Shown here: positions 30,040 to 43,143 of the stretch, piece after piece | Position numbering within the stretch: the stretch's first letter is position 1 | How the letters are laid out: every line of letters starts with the position of its first letter | Source: Leptodactylus fallax | Taxonomy: Eukaryota; Chordata; Amphibia; Anura; Leptodactylidae | DNA length: 64,000 nt | Reading direction: 5' to 3' | Assembly (NCBI GenBank): GCA_947044405.1 | Contig: CAMRHE010000357.1 | Coordinates: forward strand, 109,501-173,500 | The notes under the pieces: generated by a model | What the model was told of the DNA's origin: nothing | The model's database searches: none | What the model saw: only the letters and a program-made list of their open reading frames with translations | Position numbers and translations under genes: made by a program

Positions 30040-32150
30040 ATTATAAAAGACTAAACCACCCCCAACATGTTTCGCCTGCTAAAAAGGTGTCATCAGTGGC
30101 TAAGGGGAATGAACACTGTCTTTAGTGAAGGCCTTCCTGCATAGCGTTGGTTAGTGACATCAGACAGGGTGTGTAACAGAAGACCAATTGCCAGAATCAT
30201 AAGTGAAATCACACTAATAGCCACTTCTGGGACTAACATATACTAACTGTCCCACAGGGTGTAAAGTCACAAGCCACCAATCGGAGAACATCTCAGGTGC
30301 AAGTGCACTTCTGCACACATCGAAGTTAGTCATCAACAGATAGCAAATACAGCAAGTGTACATGGCCGAAACCTTCAGGTACATGCAGTATGCAAAAATG
30401 AATACTTTCCGCATTCACCGAAACATTAGCAAGGTGTGCATGTCCGTAGCTCCCAGACATGTGCACAGAGATCCGGGAAAAACACTTAGTCTCTGATCAG
30501 TGAATAATATAGTGTGGCGCATGTACATTGGAAATCAGAACAGACTTAGTCAACAGGCATAGATTTTTGCAGAATTGTAAGGGAAATAGAGTTTATCTCT
30601 TATGCATAGATGGAATCATAATAAATAGACTTTAACTCCTTATAGGCCATAATACATTTGTATATATATAACGGGTTTTTTTTTGCCAAAGGGCAAATCT
30701 CGTTAAACATATATACCACAGAACTAAAAATAATACTTTATATATGGCTATCCATTTTTTAGCGATATGTAAGAAGCTGAGGACAGCAAGAAAAAACAAT
30801 GTTGGAAAAACAATCCCAATTAAAGTGTAATTACTGATAAATAAATAAATAAATAAATAAATAATAAGGTACCAAGATAGGTATAAGGGATATAAATCCG
30901 AAAGCTGATAAAGTAAACTTCATTCTGGCCCACAGGACTACACAGTTTTTCAATCCACCATGCCTCACTTTGCAACAGAAGGTTATTCAAATCACCTTTT
31001 CCAGGTCCCAATTTGATATACAGTACTCCAAAATTTTAAGGCTTGAGTGTCTCCATTATGGCAAAAGCGTATATGTCAAAATAAAGGTGTGTCGTTTTGG
31101 TTATTTATGGTGCTTGTGTGCTGTGAGATATGCCTTCTCAATTGTTGTATAGTTTTTCTCATATATATCTTGGGACACATATATTGAGCTACGTAAATTA
31201 CACCAGATGTTTGACATGTAATCAACTGTTGAATGTCATAGATTTTACCATCAACAGGATTAACAAAGGATGTCATCTTAATTTACAGAATTTGCAATTG
31301 CCACAGGGGACAGATCTCTTTAGAACAGTCTATAGTCACATAACGTTTTTTCTTAAATCTGGACTTTGGTATTGACTATGTACCAGAGTCTCTTTAATAT
31401 TACGTCCTCATCTATACGTAACACTAGGTCTCAAAGGAAGTACATCTTTTAAATCCATATCAGCCAGCAACAAAGGCCAGTATTTCAACAAAATATTGTA
31501 TATTTGTTTATGATGTGTATCAAAGGTGCTAATACACCTTACCAATGATGGATTAGAGGAACCAAACCACCTATTGGCCAAACGTTCAGAGCGGTCAGTA
31601 CTTCTTGCTCTTTTAAAGGCCTTATGAAGAACTTTTTTGGGGTACTAACACGCTTGAAAATGGTTATATAGCACCTCACAAAAGTCCACTTCATTTGAAC
31701 AGTTTGACTCGCTCATAAATATTGGCCAACAGGTATACCTCTTTTTAAAGATTGAGGATAGAAACTTTTCCAATGTAAAAGTGCATTGTTGGATGTAGGC
31801 TTCCTGTAAATATTTGTAGAGATGCTGCCACCAGGTTCAAGGGTGATCCATAGGTCATCAGAAAAAAGAAAAAAGTGCTCCCACCACCCTAAGAAAAGAT
31901 TAGCATAGGTCAGTGCGCACATTGTACCCATCACGGTACCTTTCTTTTGATGATAAAGAGTGCCATCAAACAGAAAATAATTACACATAAGTAGAAATTA
32001 CAGTAGTTCCAGAACAAAGGAATTGTGAGGTTTAAATAGATTACTTTTAGTGCTGAGGTAATGTTGAACTGCTTCTACTTCAGGAGAAATGTTAGTATAC
32101 AAGGACTTGATTTTATTTATACATGAATAAATATTAAGTTTTACATACAA
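30040..32150 (-). mobile_element. Degraded Penelope-like element (Neptune/Poseidon type)
   Basis: The minus strand encodes remnants of a Penelope-like reverse transcriptase followed by a cysteine-containing linker and a GIY-YIG-type endonuclease. The plus-strand left part (about 30055-30110) contains ATGTTTCGCC and GGTGTCATCAGTGG, wording often seen around frog Penelope elements. That boundary is uncertain. An ATAA microsatellite (about 30837-30866) lies inside. No end duplications were found. Confidence 0.68.
31076..32150 (-). pseudogene. Penelope-like RT and GIY-YIG endonuclease, many stops
   Basis: From 32150 downwards, minus-strand frames read KSLYTNISPEVEAVQHYLS, then FVLELL, then NYFLFDGTLYHQKKGTVMGT with ALTYANLFLGWWE, all typical Penelope RT blocks. 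NIYRKPTSNNALLHW and LKRGIPVGQYL follow. The linker includes LLKYWPLLLADMDLKDVLP and CGNCKFCK. The last part, GVIYVAQYMCPKIYMRKT and RRHISQH, resembles a GIY-YIG nuclease, with IYMRKT where YVGKT is usual. Stops and frameshifts are frequent and the RT active-site Asp pair lies in a damaged segment. It is long dead. Confidence 0.82.
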
Positions 32151-32159
32151 TAATTTTTC

Positions 32160-33330
32160 ATGAATGGGAAATCTTTAGGCTATAGATTTGCTTATAGGGA
32201 TTGGAAATTATATTTGCTTTTTGGAGCACAGATTTAGACGATTTAGTTTGTGGACGCCATACCACTTTTGCAGAGTCCCTGAAATTGCAGTAAAGTGGAG
32301 TTCCCTGACACAAGACCCCTTTTTGAAAACTAAACCCTTCAAGAAATTTATCCAGCATGTACTGAGAAATTTTAACTCTCATAAATTGCATTATTTATTT
32401 TCCAGAAATGAATGCGCAGCTGAAGGTGAAAAGTGAAAATTGCAATATTTCCAGAAATACAAAATTTCAGCGTGCAATATGTTATGCCCAGCTTGTGTCA
32501 GAGATGAACACTGCAAATGCTTACCGGATTTTGGAGTGTGTGTCTCTGCTGACATAAGCTAGGTGCAACATATTGGGCACTGAAATAGCGTATCTCTGGA
32601 AATATTGCAATTCTGGGAACTAAATGAATGTAACACCCAAGGGTTAAAATGCTTTATGTGCCTCTTCATAAATTCTTTGAGGGGTGTAGTTTACAAAAAT
32701 TGGGTAATCACTTGGAGAATTTTACTTTGTTGACAGCTCTGCAGGGCTTTGCAAAAGTAACATGGCGTCCAAAAACCAGTCCCTCTAAATCTACACTCCA
32801 AAATCCAAAAAACATGGTGCTCCTTCCCCTGCAAGCCCTGGTGTGTCCTCAAACAGCAGTTTATGACCACATATACAGCTTTTTTGTACCCATTAAAAAC
32901 CACTTAAAAGTTTTAGGTGCACAAATTGGACACAACATATAGGGTACTGAAATGGAATATTTGAAAATTTCAGTTTTGGCTTTGCACATTAATTTTTGGG
33001 AAGCACTCTTGGGGTCACTGTATCCCTTGATAAAATTTTTTTGTGGTGTGTTTTTGCCTTTAACCCCTTGTGAAAATGAAAAATTTGGAGCTAAAGTGGT
33101 TTTATTGGAAATATAAACTTGTCTTTTTCACAACAATGTTAATAAAATCTGTGAAACAGCTTTGGGGTCAAGATGCTCACGATATCCCTTGATAAATTCC
33201 TTAAGTAGTGTAGTTTACAAAATGCGGTCACTTTTTGGGGTCTTTCACTGTACTAGTACTAGAGAAATTGGTTAACAAAATGTGTATGCATGTTCTCCTT
33301 TAACCCCTTATTACAGGTATAACATGAAGC
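32160..33330. repeat. Member of the TTAA-type dispersed repeat family, internal part
   Basis: Matches 7200-7640 in wording, for example GGACGCCATACCACTTTTGCAG against GGACGTCATGCCACTTTTGCAG. It also contains the same palindrome (about 32450-32620, arms around AATATGTTATGCCC and its inverse). TTAACCCCTT occurs at about 33061 and 33299. Clear ends are not visible. No gene. Confidence 0.6.
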
Positions 33331-33357
33331 TCCTGGGCTCAGTGCACAATATATAAT

Positions 33358-33469
33358 ATTGCGAAGGTATTCGGCCCCCTTGAACTTTTCAACCTTTTGC
33401 CACATTTCAGGCTTCAAACATGAGGATATAAAATTTTAATTTTTTGGTGAAGAATCAACAACAAATACA
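33358..33469 (+). mobile_element. Tc1 family A terminal-repeat fragment
   Basis: About 112 bases matching the left terminal repeat of the element at 14349 (GTATTCGGCCCCCTTGAAC through GAAGAATCAACAACAA). The outermost CAGTGCC is lost and nothing of the interior remains. Confidence 0.85.
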
Positions 33470-33819
33470 GGCTGCACTGACTGATATCAACAGGATCTGC
33501 TAATTTATGTTGTATGTATACAACCGGCTATAACATAATTTGCGATAACCAGGATTATTGAGGTGTCTAGTTACTGGTCATTTTATACATAAACTTCTGG
33601 AAGTTTGACACTCTTATGCTCAAAAATCAGAGCCCCTGTAGGAACTTTGGTGGCAGAAGAACCCCTTAATGTAATGTAGATCGAAACATGTAATAATAAT
33701 GTATATGCTGTCACGGATGCTTGACTGTACCTTATTGGCAGCTGCATCCATCTGGGCACCAAGGACTTTTGATCTGGAATTGTACTAATAATAGTGCCAT
33801 ATAATAAACATCAGTGTAA

Positions 33820-33823
<4 letters not shown>
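33470..33823. other. Unassigned spacer
   Basis: No gene. GTAGATCGAAACATGTAATAA at about 33679 resembles sequence near Penelope-type repeats, but this is too short to call. Confidence 0.3.

Positions 33824-33893
<70 letters not shown>
33824..33893. repeat. TA dinucleotide microsatellite
   Basis: About 65 bases of ATATAT, ending where a Tc1-derived MITE begins. Confidence 0.95.
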
Positions 33894-33896
<3 letters not shown>

Positions 33897-34201
33897 TGCC
33901 TTGTGAAAGTATTCGGTCCCCTTCAACTTTTCAACCTTTTGCCACATTTCAGGCTTCAAACATAAGGATATAAAATTTAAATTTTTTTGGGTGAAGAATC
34001 AACAAGTGGGACACTTTTCAGTTTTTTATTTTTTACAAAAGTTTAAAATAACCAATAAATTTCGTTCCACTTCACAATTGTGTCCCACTTGTTGTTGATT
34101 CTTCACCAAAAAATTAAAATTTTATATCTTTATGTTTGAAGCCTGAAATGTGGCAAAAGGTTGAAAAGTTCAAGGGGGCCGAATACTTTCGCAAGGCACT
34201 G
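33894..34201 (+). mobile_element. Tc1 family A MITE (both ends, interior deleted)
   Basis: 308 bp with left end TAGTGCCTTGTGAAAG (first base changed from C) and right end CGCAAGGCACTG next to TA. It keeps both long terminal repeats joined through ACACTTTTCAGTTTTTTATT and lacks all transposase sequence. It could have been mobilised only by an enzyme from a full copy such as that at 14349. Confidence 0.9.
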
Positions 34202-36464
34202 TATCAGGACCCACATTTACTATCTGCAATACTGATGTCTTCTTATGTTGTAGAGAGACATTTGGTCCCCATGAAGCTCCAAGGCCTGGTAACAATTGCT
34301 ACTTCTGCACCCCCTATAGCTACAGCCTTGTTATTTTTTACTGACACATAACCTGGTTGAGATGCTGTATGATGAGCATCTATATGAAGTGCCGTGACTG
34401 TACTGGGCCATGTCATGAGTAGCTAGGAGTCACCTGTGGGCCATCCCATGGGGAGTGTTGAGATGCTGCTCCCTCTCAGATGACGTGAGGGCAGCCGTAT
34501 TGCAAAGAGTGCAATGGGACGTGAAGGGGGTATTTAGAGATAAAAAAAAAAAGTGTTTAACATGCTGCAATATGCTTCAAATAGTAAGACTTTCCCTATG
34601 CATCTTTGGTGTAAAGATTTCAATACAGTACTGTGACTCTACAATAACCTCTTCATTCTATTCATATTAAACTGTAACAACACAAAAACATGAGGATTGT
34701 AAAAAAACAACCAAGCTAAAACATATTTGTGTTTATTATGTCTTTCAGGAAAAATATTCCATGTATTTTTTTATATATGATCCATAGAATTGCGCAGTTA
34801 TGTGCACAAAATTTTATTAAATAAATTAAATTAAAACTAGTAAATTTCAAGCTCTTAAGCATTTCATTTAAGGCAAATACAGTATACCAAGTTATTTGTG
34901 ATAATTTACCAATAAAATCAACTAAGGGTACCTGCTTTGTCTATCCATGGAGAAAAAGTAACAGGAACATTTTTTTTGTTTTTCTTTTTAAATAAAAACT
35001 GTTTCTATATTTTGCAATCATCTGTTAATCAAAATGCAGACCTATGAGATATGGCAATGTACAATGAAATAAAGGCACGTGAAACATTGATTAAAATAAA
35101 TGTAAAGGAAAACTTGTATAGTTGTATACATTGTACAATACTTTGAAATGTACAGAATTGTTATTTGGCTAAACGGATGCAGACATTCAAAATAAGTTAT
35201 TTCTAATACGAGCTGAGATGTTGAGATACCCTAGATAATGTCACAAAATTATTAGTAGTAAACAAGCTTTAGTAAGAGCAAATTTTTACTAATGAAATAA
35301 TGAAATAAAAACCCAAAATGGCATATGAAATGGCAAACAAGAAAGAGCTTTTTGTGCTTCAGACATCTTGCAGAATTGATCATTCAATCTTTGTTCATGG
35401 AGGATAAACAGTAGAATACAATTACTCATTTGTAAGGACATCATCTCAGGATGGGTAGAGGAGTCTTTATCATCTACCCCATCATATAAGCATGTGTTTC
35501 AATATCTATTAACAATGGCTTTGTCAGAACCAAGTCAATCAATAAAAGAAGTCATTAAAAAAAAAAGAAATTGACTTTGGTTCTTTTTTTTCTGAAATGA
35601 TGTCGCTTGAAGCAGGTTTCATAGACATGGACACCATTTATACAATATACAGTATGTAAGTACGTTCACATAACAAGCCTATCATTTAACATCCAAGAAT
35701 ACTTTGAAAATAAATGTGGAGGCAGAACTTTTTTCATAGTAAACAGGTCAAGTCCTTCACAAAAGAGTTTGTACAGCATTTAGTATGGTTAAGACTGCAG
35801 TGACTTTCATGTATTATAAATCTTCATAGCAAAAGAATGTTCCTATGACAAGAATAACCTGAATGTGATGTGCCAACTGTATGCTTGTCACAGCACTATT
35901 TCACCAAAAATATACAGAAATCAACATTCTTGTTATATGTGCATTAAACGACTGAAATTAATGAATATGTATGTGTCATCTTGTCACAACTAGCAGCGGT
36001 TAAAGTCCAATGTTACTGTTTTCCTTGGTAAAATTGCTAGCAGCTGTAACATCCTTTTCTTGTAAACACCTTATAGTTCTAATCTGGACAGATAATTTTT
36101 CTATCTAGAAAGTGCTTTTGAATGTACCATTTGTGAAGAGTACCACAAAAATGTAGGGCTACCAAGATAATATTTTGGAATCATATTAACTCATTTGGTT
36201 TCATGGACTTTATAGGTTAGTGGCCATTTAAACCAATAATGGTATACATCATTCTATAGATTATAGGGTTAAAGATATAGAAATATCTTTATGACATGTC
36301 TAGCCTTCACTTAAAACATGCGTTTTCATGCAACCAGGAGAGAGTGGCTCATAGAACTTTCATTCAGATTCTTTCCAATTCTTGCACTGCTAATTGTAAG
36401 GGCTTTCAAAACAGTTCATGCAATGATATGAATGATTTAAGGAACTGTAAACCCTACAAAAATG
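34202..36464 (-). other. kcnq5: kcnq5 3' untranslated region and downstream flank (probable)
   Basis: About 2.2 kb of AT-rich sequence without recognised repeats or protein-like frames, directly after the kcnq5 stop codon. Minus-strand AATAAA signals occur near 34732-34737 and 34813-34818, so a long 3' UTR reaching that far is plausible. The exact polyadenylation site cannot be set from sequence. Confidence 0.55.
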
Positions 36465-37412
36465 CTATTTGTGTTTGACATGTGGAGGGCTAAGGGTTTC
36501 TGTACCATCCCTAGTTTTGCTAATGCTTTGAGATGATCTTGCTATTCCAGTCCTCAAAGAGTCAGATAACAAAGTGGTTTCCACTGTAGGCTCAGAGGCA
36601 GCATCATATGTTTCAGTCTCTGTCTCCAGCTCTTCATCTGCAATAAAAAGTTTTGACTCCCTCCACTGTGGGTAAGCTTCCTGGCTGCCTCTCGAGACGC
36701 TTGAGTCACTGCATGATAGCTGTTCATTTAGTTCTTCTGTAGACTGAATCAGATTTTGTACCGAAATTGATTTTCCAAAATCCTTGTGTGTAAAGGGAGC
36801 TGAAGACAATACACCACTATTTGTGTCAAGGCTTTTCCGCCTTACAAAATTTTTAGTTAAATTGGGTTGTGCAGGCTGTACACTTTCTTTTGAGGCAACA
36901 AGGCAGGCGGTGACATCACAAACATCCTCTTTTGTGGTCATGGGAATTATATGAATTGGTTCTGGTTTGGTGATATGTTTCAATGGAGATACAGCTGGTA
37001 TCTGTAGTGTTGTCGGTGCTGTTGGCTTTGAGGCCTGGCTTATTTGGTTTGATATACTGTTTGTTACCACAGTTACAGGTCCATCATTTACATTTGCTGA
37101 CACCTGTGCTGCTTGGCTATCAATTGTAGGACTAAATCCATAATAAGCAGGCGCATTAAATTCATTTGGTGTGAGTACAAATTGTAACCCCCGGGGGATG
37201 TTGGCACTAGCTGATCTGGATATAAATCCACTGTTCTGTGCAGAATTTGACAAATCTTTGCTGTCTATAGGACTTTGATAATCTGAAGTTTGTTCACATT
37301 CAAATAGGGGCATCTGAAATGATGCCAATGTCAGTGCTGAGGCAGATCCTTTCTTTAAGACCTGTTGGTAGATATCAAGTAGGCTGTCTAATTTTGATTC
37401 AATTGACTGTAC
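36465..37412 (-). CDS. kcnq5: kcnq5 last coding exon (C-terminal tail of Kv7.5 channel)
   Basis: Encodes the final 315 residues of a Kv7.5 (KCNQ5) voltage-gated potassium channel, a plasma-membrane channel that carries M-type current. The acceptor TTTTATAG lies at 37413-37420. The reading begins [17 protein letters not shown], the second half of the helix D coiled coil that sets subunit assembly. It continues with [49 protein letters not shown] and [11 protein letters not shown], and ends LSPPHVKHK with TAG at 36465-36467. These blocks match KCNQ5 rather than KCNQ2, 3 or 4. The length is near the mammalian tail. There is no internal stop, so the gene appears functional. An in-frame Met inside the exon is not a real start. 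Confidence 0.96.
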   Translation of the reverse strand, partial: VQSIESKLDSLLDIYQQVLKKGSASALTLASFQMPLFECEQTSDYQSPIDSKDLSNSAQNSGFISRSASANIPRGLQFVLTPNEFNAPAYYGFSPTIDSQAAQVSANVNDGPVTVVTNSISNQISQASKPTAPTTLQIPAVSPLKHITKPEPIHIIPMTTKEDVCDVTACLVASKESVQPAQPNLTKNFVRRKSLDTNSGVLSSAPFTHKDFGKSISVQNLIQSTEELNEQLSCSDSSVSRGSQEAYPQWRESKLFIADEELETETETYDAASEPTVETTLLSDSLRTGIARSSQSISKTRDGTETLSPPHVKHK

Positions 37413-38819
37413 CTATAAAAGAAATAATAATAGTTACGGTTATATAAATATATATCACTTCTTTGCCACTTTTACTGATGGATTTTAGGCCACATAAACA
37501 CTAAAAGTTTATACCTCAAGCGGCCACACTGCGTCACATACAGGTTATGGTCTAGTTTCCTGTATCTCTTGGATACATAACTCTAGATAAGTGTCTTAGA
37601 TTCAATGAGACAATACTGAAGTCCCAATTTATAATAAATTATAGCCCTCTGCACTTGTTGAGGTGCAGGAAGTGGGTTCTCTACCCAGATTATTAATAAT
37701 TAAAGGGGTTTTCTGGTATTAAAAATATTGATGACCTATTCTAAGGACAACATCTGCAAGGATTTTGTATGTTCTCCCCGTGCTTACGTGGGTTTCCTCC
37801 CACATGCCAAAGACATGCTGATATGGAATTTAGATTTTGAGCCCTATATGCAGAATACATTGGTCCTATATAAGTAAGCAAAATAAATTAATATGCATAT
37901 TTCTGACTAGCACATTTTTAGGAATGGCACATTGGTATAGGCAAATCCTAGATTTATGGGTACAGTTGTAGGAGTAACTACTCTTTGAGCACATGCAATG
38001 GAAATGAATGCAGCACATTAATACCTAGCTATCCAAGTCTTCCCCTGATCAGGGGTTCCTCACAGCACAGCAACATTTTTACAATAGGGAAAACTGATTT
38101 AAGTCTGCTCATATGTGCTAATATCTACATCAATGAATAATACTGAAGAGAATTTAAAATGCTTTATGTGCCCTTACACCAAGCTGTGCTAAGGCAGAGA
38201 TGGAATTAGGGTGTTAATAGGAGTGGAAACACTAATCAGTGGTTCTCCTGTGGTAATAAGAATGGGGAGCATTGGTCTAGATTCACACATTGTAACAAAG
38301 CTTCAGCTGTGCGAGCAGGAGCAGGTCTGGATTTATTTTTAGCCTATGAATGTAAACAAGAACACTTGCATTCACTGACATCATGTGAAAAGGTGTTGAG
38401 TGTTGTTGGAGATATGCAACAGCCAGCTTCGTCTCTATATTTGCTGGATTGACTGCAGTTCACATTTATGACTCTAGATGTAGCTGTTACTAAATGTTTA
38501 TCTGTAGACACTCTGTACGTTTGTTGTTTTGATGCTGTTGATATACACATCCTGTATTTTTAGTGTGTGTGCTGAACTAGATCTGTTATTCACCATGTGA
38601 GGTGAACCTTCTCTTACTGCACTCATGTTTCACTAAAGTCTGTTCCTGTTATATACAAATGTCTATCTGGTTTTGACTCTGCCACATCCAGCAATCACAC
38701 TCTGCAACAAGTGTAACCACAAGTATATTAAAAAAGTTGCAAAACATTTCCTATAAAGACTGAATATTATTTACATAAACCAAAAAAAACAGAATATTAC
38801 TTATTAATTAATACTTTAC
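37413..38819 (-). other. kcnq5: kcnq5 intron (about 1.4 kb)
   Basis: Bounded on the minus strand by GTAAAG (donor at 38819) and TTTTATAG (acceptor at 37413). The interior has no recognised gene. GTTCTCCCCGTGCTTACGTGG-like wording near 37770 recalls a common vertebrate dispersed repeat, but this is weak. Confidence 0.8.
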
Positions 38820-38946
38820 CTGCTTCTCCACTTTAACTACTCGTCCTAACATGCTGAGGTCATCTCCTGCCTCAATTTCATGCACAGTTTTTTCTCGACT
38901 CTTTTTATCTGTTGCTATTTGACCTTTTCCAAGAATCTGATCAACC
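38820..38946 (-). CDS. kcnq5: kcnq5 exon encoding start of helix D
   Basis: 127 bp. The acceptor is CATGTGCAG and the donor GTAAAG. One base completes the Arg split from the previous exon, then 42 codons follow: [20 protein letters not shown], then a short variable part (VHEIEAG), then [15 protein letters not shown]. The last block is the first half of the helix D coiled coil in the Kv7 C-terminus, which continues in the next exon without a phase change. DKKSREK and [23 protein letters not shown] together identify KCNQ5. Confidence 0.96.
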
Positions 38947-40538
<1,592 letters not shown>

Positions 40539-40775
40539 TCACTATCTTCAGTAACTATACTAGTAGTTCATCGATGCTTTAGTAGGCATAGTCTTATAGC
40601 ATAACTGTCATATCACCTTTTTTAAAAACATTTTTGCATTATAGTTTAATAGGGAATTTTTAATCAAAGAAATGACTCCAAACTTTTCCCTATAGCAATA
40701 CACTAAATTAGTGCTCGGAGCTGACAGTGTAAATGTCAAGGAGACAGAAGAAACTTCAACTTTACAAACAAGATA

Positions 40776-42403
40776 CAGTGCCTTGCGAAAGTAATCGGCC
40801 CCCTTGAACTTTTCAACCTTTTGCCACATTTCAGGCTTCAAACATAAGGATATAAAATATTAATTTTTTGGTGAAGAATCAACAACAAGTGGGACACAAT
40901 CGTGAAGTGGAACGAAATTTATTGGATATTTTAAACTTTTGTAAAAAATAAAAAAACTGAAAAGTGGGGCGTGCCAAATTATTTGGCCCCCTTAAGTTAA
41001 TACTTTGTAGCGCCACCTTTTGCTGCGATTACAGCTGCAAGTCGCTTGGGGTATGTCTCTATCAGTTTTGCACATCGAGAGACTGAAATTCTTGCCCATT
41101 CTTCCTTGGAAAACAGCTCGAGCTCAGTGAGGTTGGATGGAGAGCGTTTGTGAACAGCAGTTTTCAGCTCTTTCCACAGATTCTCGATTGGATTCAGGTT
41201 TGGACTTTGACTTGGCCATTCTAACACCTGGATACGTTTATTTGTGGACCATTCCATTGTAGATTTTGCTTTATGTTTGGGATCATTGTCTTGTTGGAAG
41301 ATAAATCTCCGTCCCAGTCTCAGGTCTTTTGCAGACTCCAACAGGTTTCCTTCCAGAATGGTCCTGTATTTGGCTCCATCCATCTTCCCATCAATTTTAA
41401 CCATCTTCCCTGTCCCTGCTGAAGAAAAGCAGACCCAAACCATGATGCTGCCACCACCATATTTGACAGTGGGGATGGTGTGTTCAGGGTGATGAGCTGT
41501 GTTGCTTTTACGCCAAACATATCGTTTTGCATTGTGGCCAAAAAGTTCGATTTTGGTTTCATTTGAGCAGAGAACCTTCTTCCACATGTTTGGTGTGTCT
41601 CCCAGGTGGCTTGTGGCAAACTTTAAACGAGACTTTTTATGGATATCTTTGAGAAATGGCTTTCTTCTTGCCACTCTTCCATAAAGGCCAGATTTGTGCA
41701 GTGTACGACTGATTGTTGTCCTATGGACAGACTCTCCCACCTCAGCTGTAGATCTCTTCATCTAGAGTGATCATGGGCCTCTTGGCTGCATCTCTGATCA
41801 GTCTTCTCCTTGTTTGAGATGAAAGTTTAGAGGGACGGCCAGGTCTTGGTAGATTTGCAGTGGTCTGATACTCCTTCCATTTCAATATGATCGCTTGCAC
41901 AGTGCTCCTTAGGATGTTTAAAGTTTGGGAAATCTTTTTGTATCCAAATCCGACTTTAAACTTCTCCACAACAGTATCACGGACCTGCCTGGTTTGTTCC
42001 TTGGTCTTCATGATGCTCTCTGCACTTTAAACAGAACCCTGAGACTATCACAGAGCAGGTGCATTTATACGGAGACTTGATTACACACATGTGGATTATA
42101 TTTATCATCATCAGTCATTTAGGACAACATTGGATCATTCAGAGATCCTCACTGAACTTCTGGAGTGAGTTTGCTGCACTGAAAGTAAAGGGGCCGAATA
42201 ATATTGCACGCCCCACTTTTCAGTTTTCTATTTTTTACAAAAGTTTAAAATAACCAATACATTTCATTCCACTTCACAATTGTGTCCCACTTGTTGTTGA
42301 TTCTTCACCAAAAAATTAAAATTTTATATCCTTATGTTTGAAGCCTGAAATGTGGCAAAAGGTTGAAAAGTTCAAGGGGGCCGAATACTTTCGCAAGGCA
42401 CTG
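40776..42403 (-). mobile_element. Tc1/mariner family A element (DD34E) in kcnq5 intron
   Basis: 1628 bp with CAGTGCCTTGCGAAAG at one end, CGCAAGGCACTG at the other, and TA on both sides (40774-40775, 42404-42405). Complete terminal repeats flank a broken transposase. Sister copies lie at 14349 and 57534. Confidence 0.95.
40997..42011 (-). pseudogene. Tc1-like transposase with 5-base deletion
   Basis: The N-terminal frame (42011-41742) begins MKTKEQTRQVRD and ends TLDEEIYS, where five bases are missing compared with TLDELQRSTAEVG in the copy at 14741. The remainder is open from 41761 to 40997 and keeps the second Asp (QQDNDPKHKAKS), the Glu (NLNPIENLW) and the normal end AAKGGATKY. At the first Asp it reads CSNETK instead of WSDETK, a catalytic Asp to Asn change. 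The gene is doubly disabled. The deletion is shared with the copy at 57534. Confidence 0.9.
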
Positions 42404-42501
42404 TAGTCATAAAGTCTAAACAATTCTCCCTGGCATTTACACTGTTAGCTCTAACTGGAGGGAAAGAAGAGTCAGGCTGAAAAGTCTGCCTTTACATGTA
42501 A

Positions 42502-43143
42502 GGGTATGTTCACATGGAGTTTTTTGCAAGCTGAAAAAATCTGCTTTAGGAATTAGGAAACTTTTTTTGAGGCATTTTTTACATGATGAGTTTTTTTGTT
42601 GCGGTTTTTGTCGCATTTTTTTTTTTGCTTCAGCACACTGTATGTACCTGGAAACTTCTCTTTAAAAAACACTAGTGGTTTTTGATGTGATTTTTGCAAA
42701 AACCACGTCAAAAACCGCGTCAAAAACTGCGTTAAAAATACGCTAGCGGTTTTTCCGCCTCCCATTGATTTCAATGGGTTTTTCAAGGCGGAATCCGCCT
42801 GAAGGGTATGTTCACACAGCAAAAAATGAAGAGGAATTCCTCTTCGTTTTCCGCCGCCAGCATTGCCGCCGCAGTCTAGCTGCTACAGATGCAGTGCATC
42901 AGCATTCCATCGCGGTATGCCGCTGCTGATTAGGCCCAGATGAATGGGCCTAATCAGCAGGGAGTTTCAAGCCACGGAATCCGCGGCAAGATCGAGCAGG
43001 ACACTTCTTTTTTCCGCGTCCTCCTGTGATCTCTGCCTCCCATTGAAAACAATGGGAGGCGGATTCCGGGAGCAATCTTCCCTGGATTCGAGAGCGAAAT
43101 CTGCCCCCAATTCCGAGGCAAATTCCTCCATGTGAACACAGCC
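42502..43143. repeat. MITE-like repeats with GGGTATGTTCACA ends
   Basis: The left end GGGTATGTTCACATGG (42502-42517) is matched by the inverted right end CCATGTGAACACAGCC (43128-43143). A second left end, GGGTATGTTCACACAGC, starts at 42805. So there are either two tandem non-autonomous elements or one inside another. The interior repeats variants of AAAAACCGCG and AATCCGCC. No ORF. Related wording (TTCGTTCACATGG) recurs at 44788. Confidence 0.55.

Noticed and set aside
36465..37328. Independent 287-residue minus-strand gene
   Set aside because: The sequence continues upstream to a splice acceptor at 37413 and forms the last exon of kcnq5.
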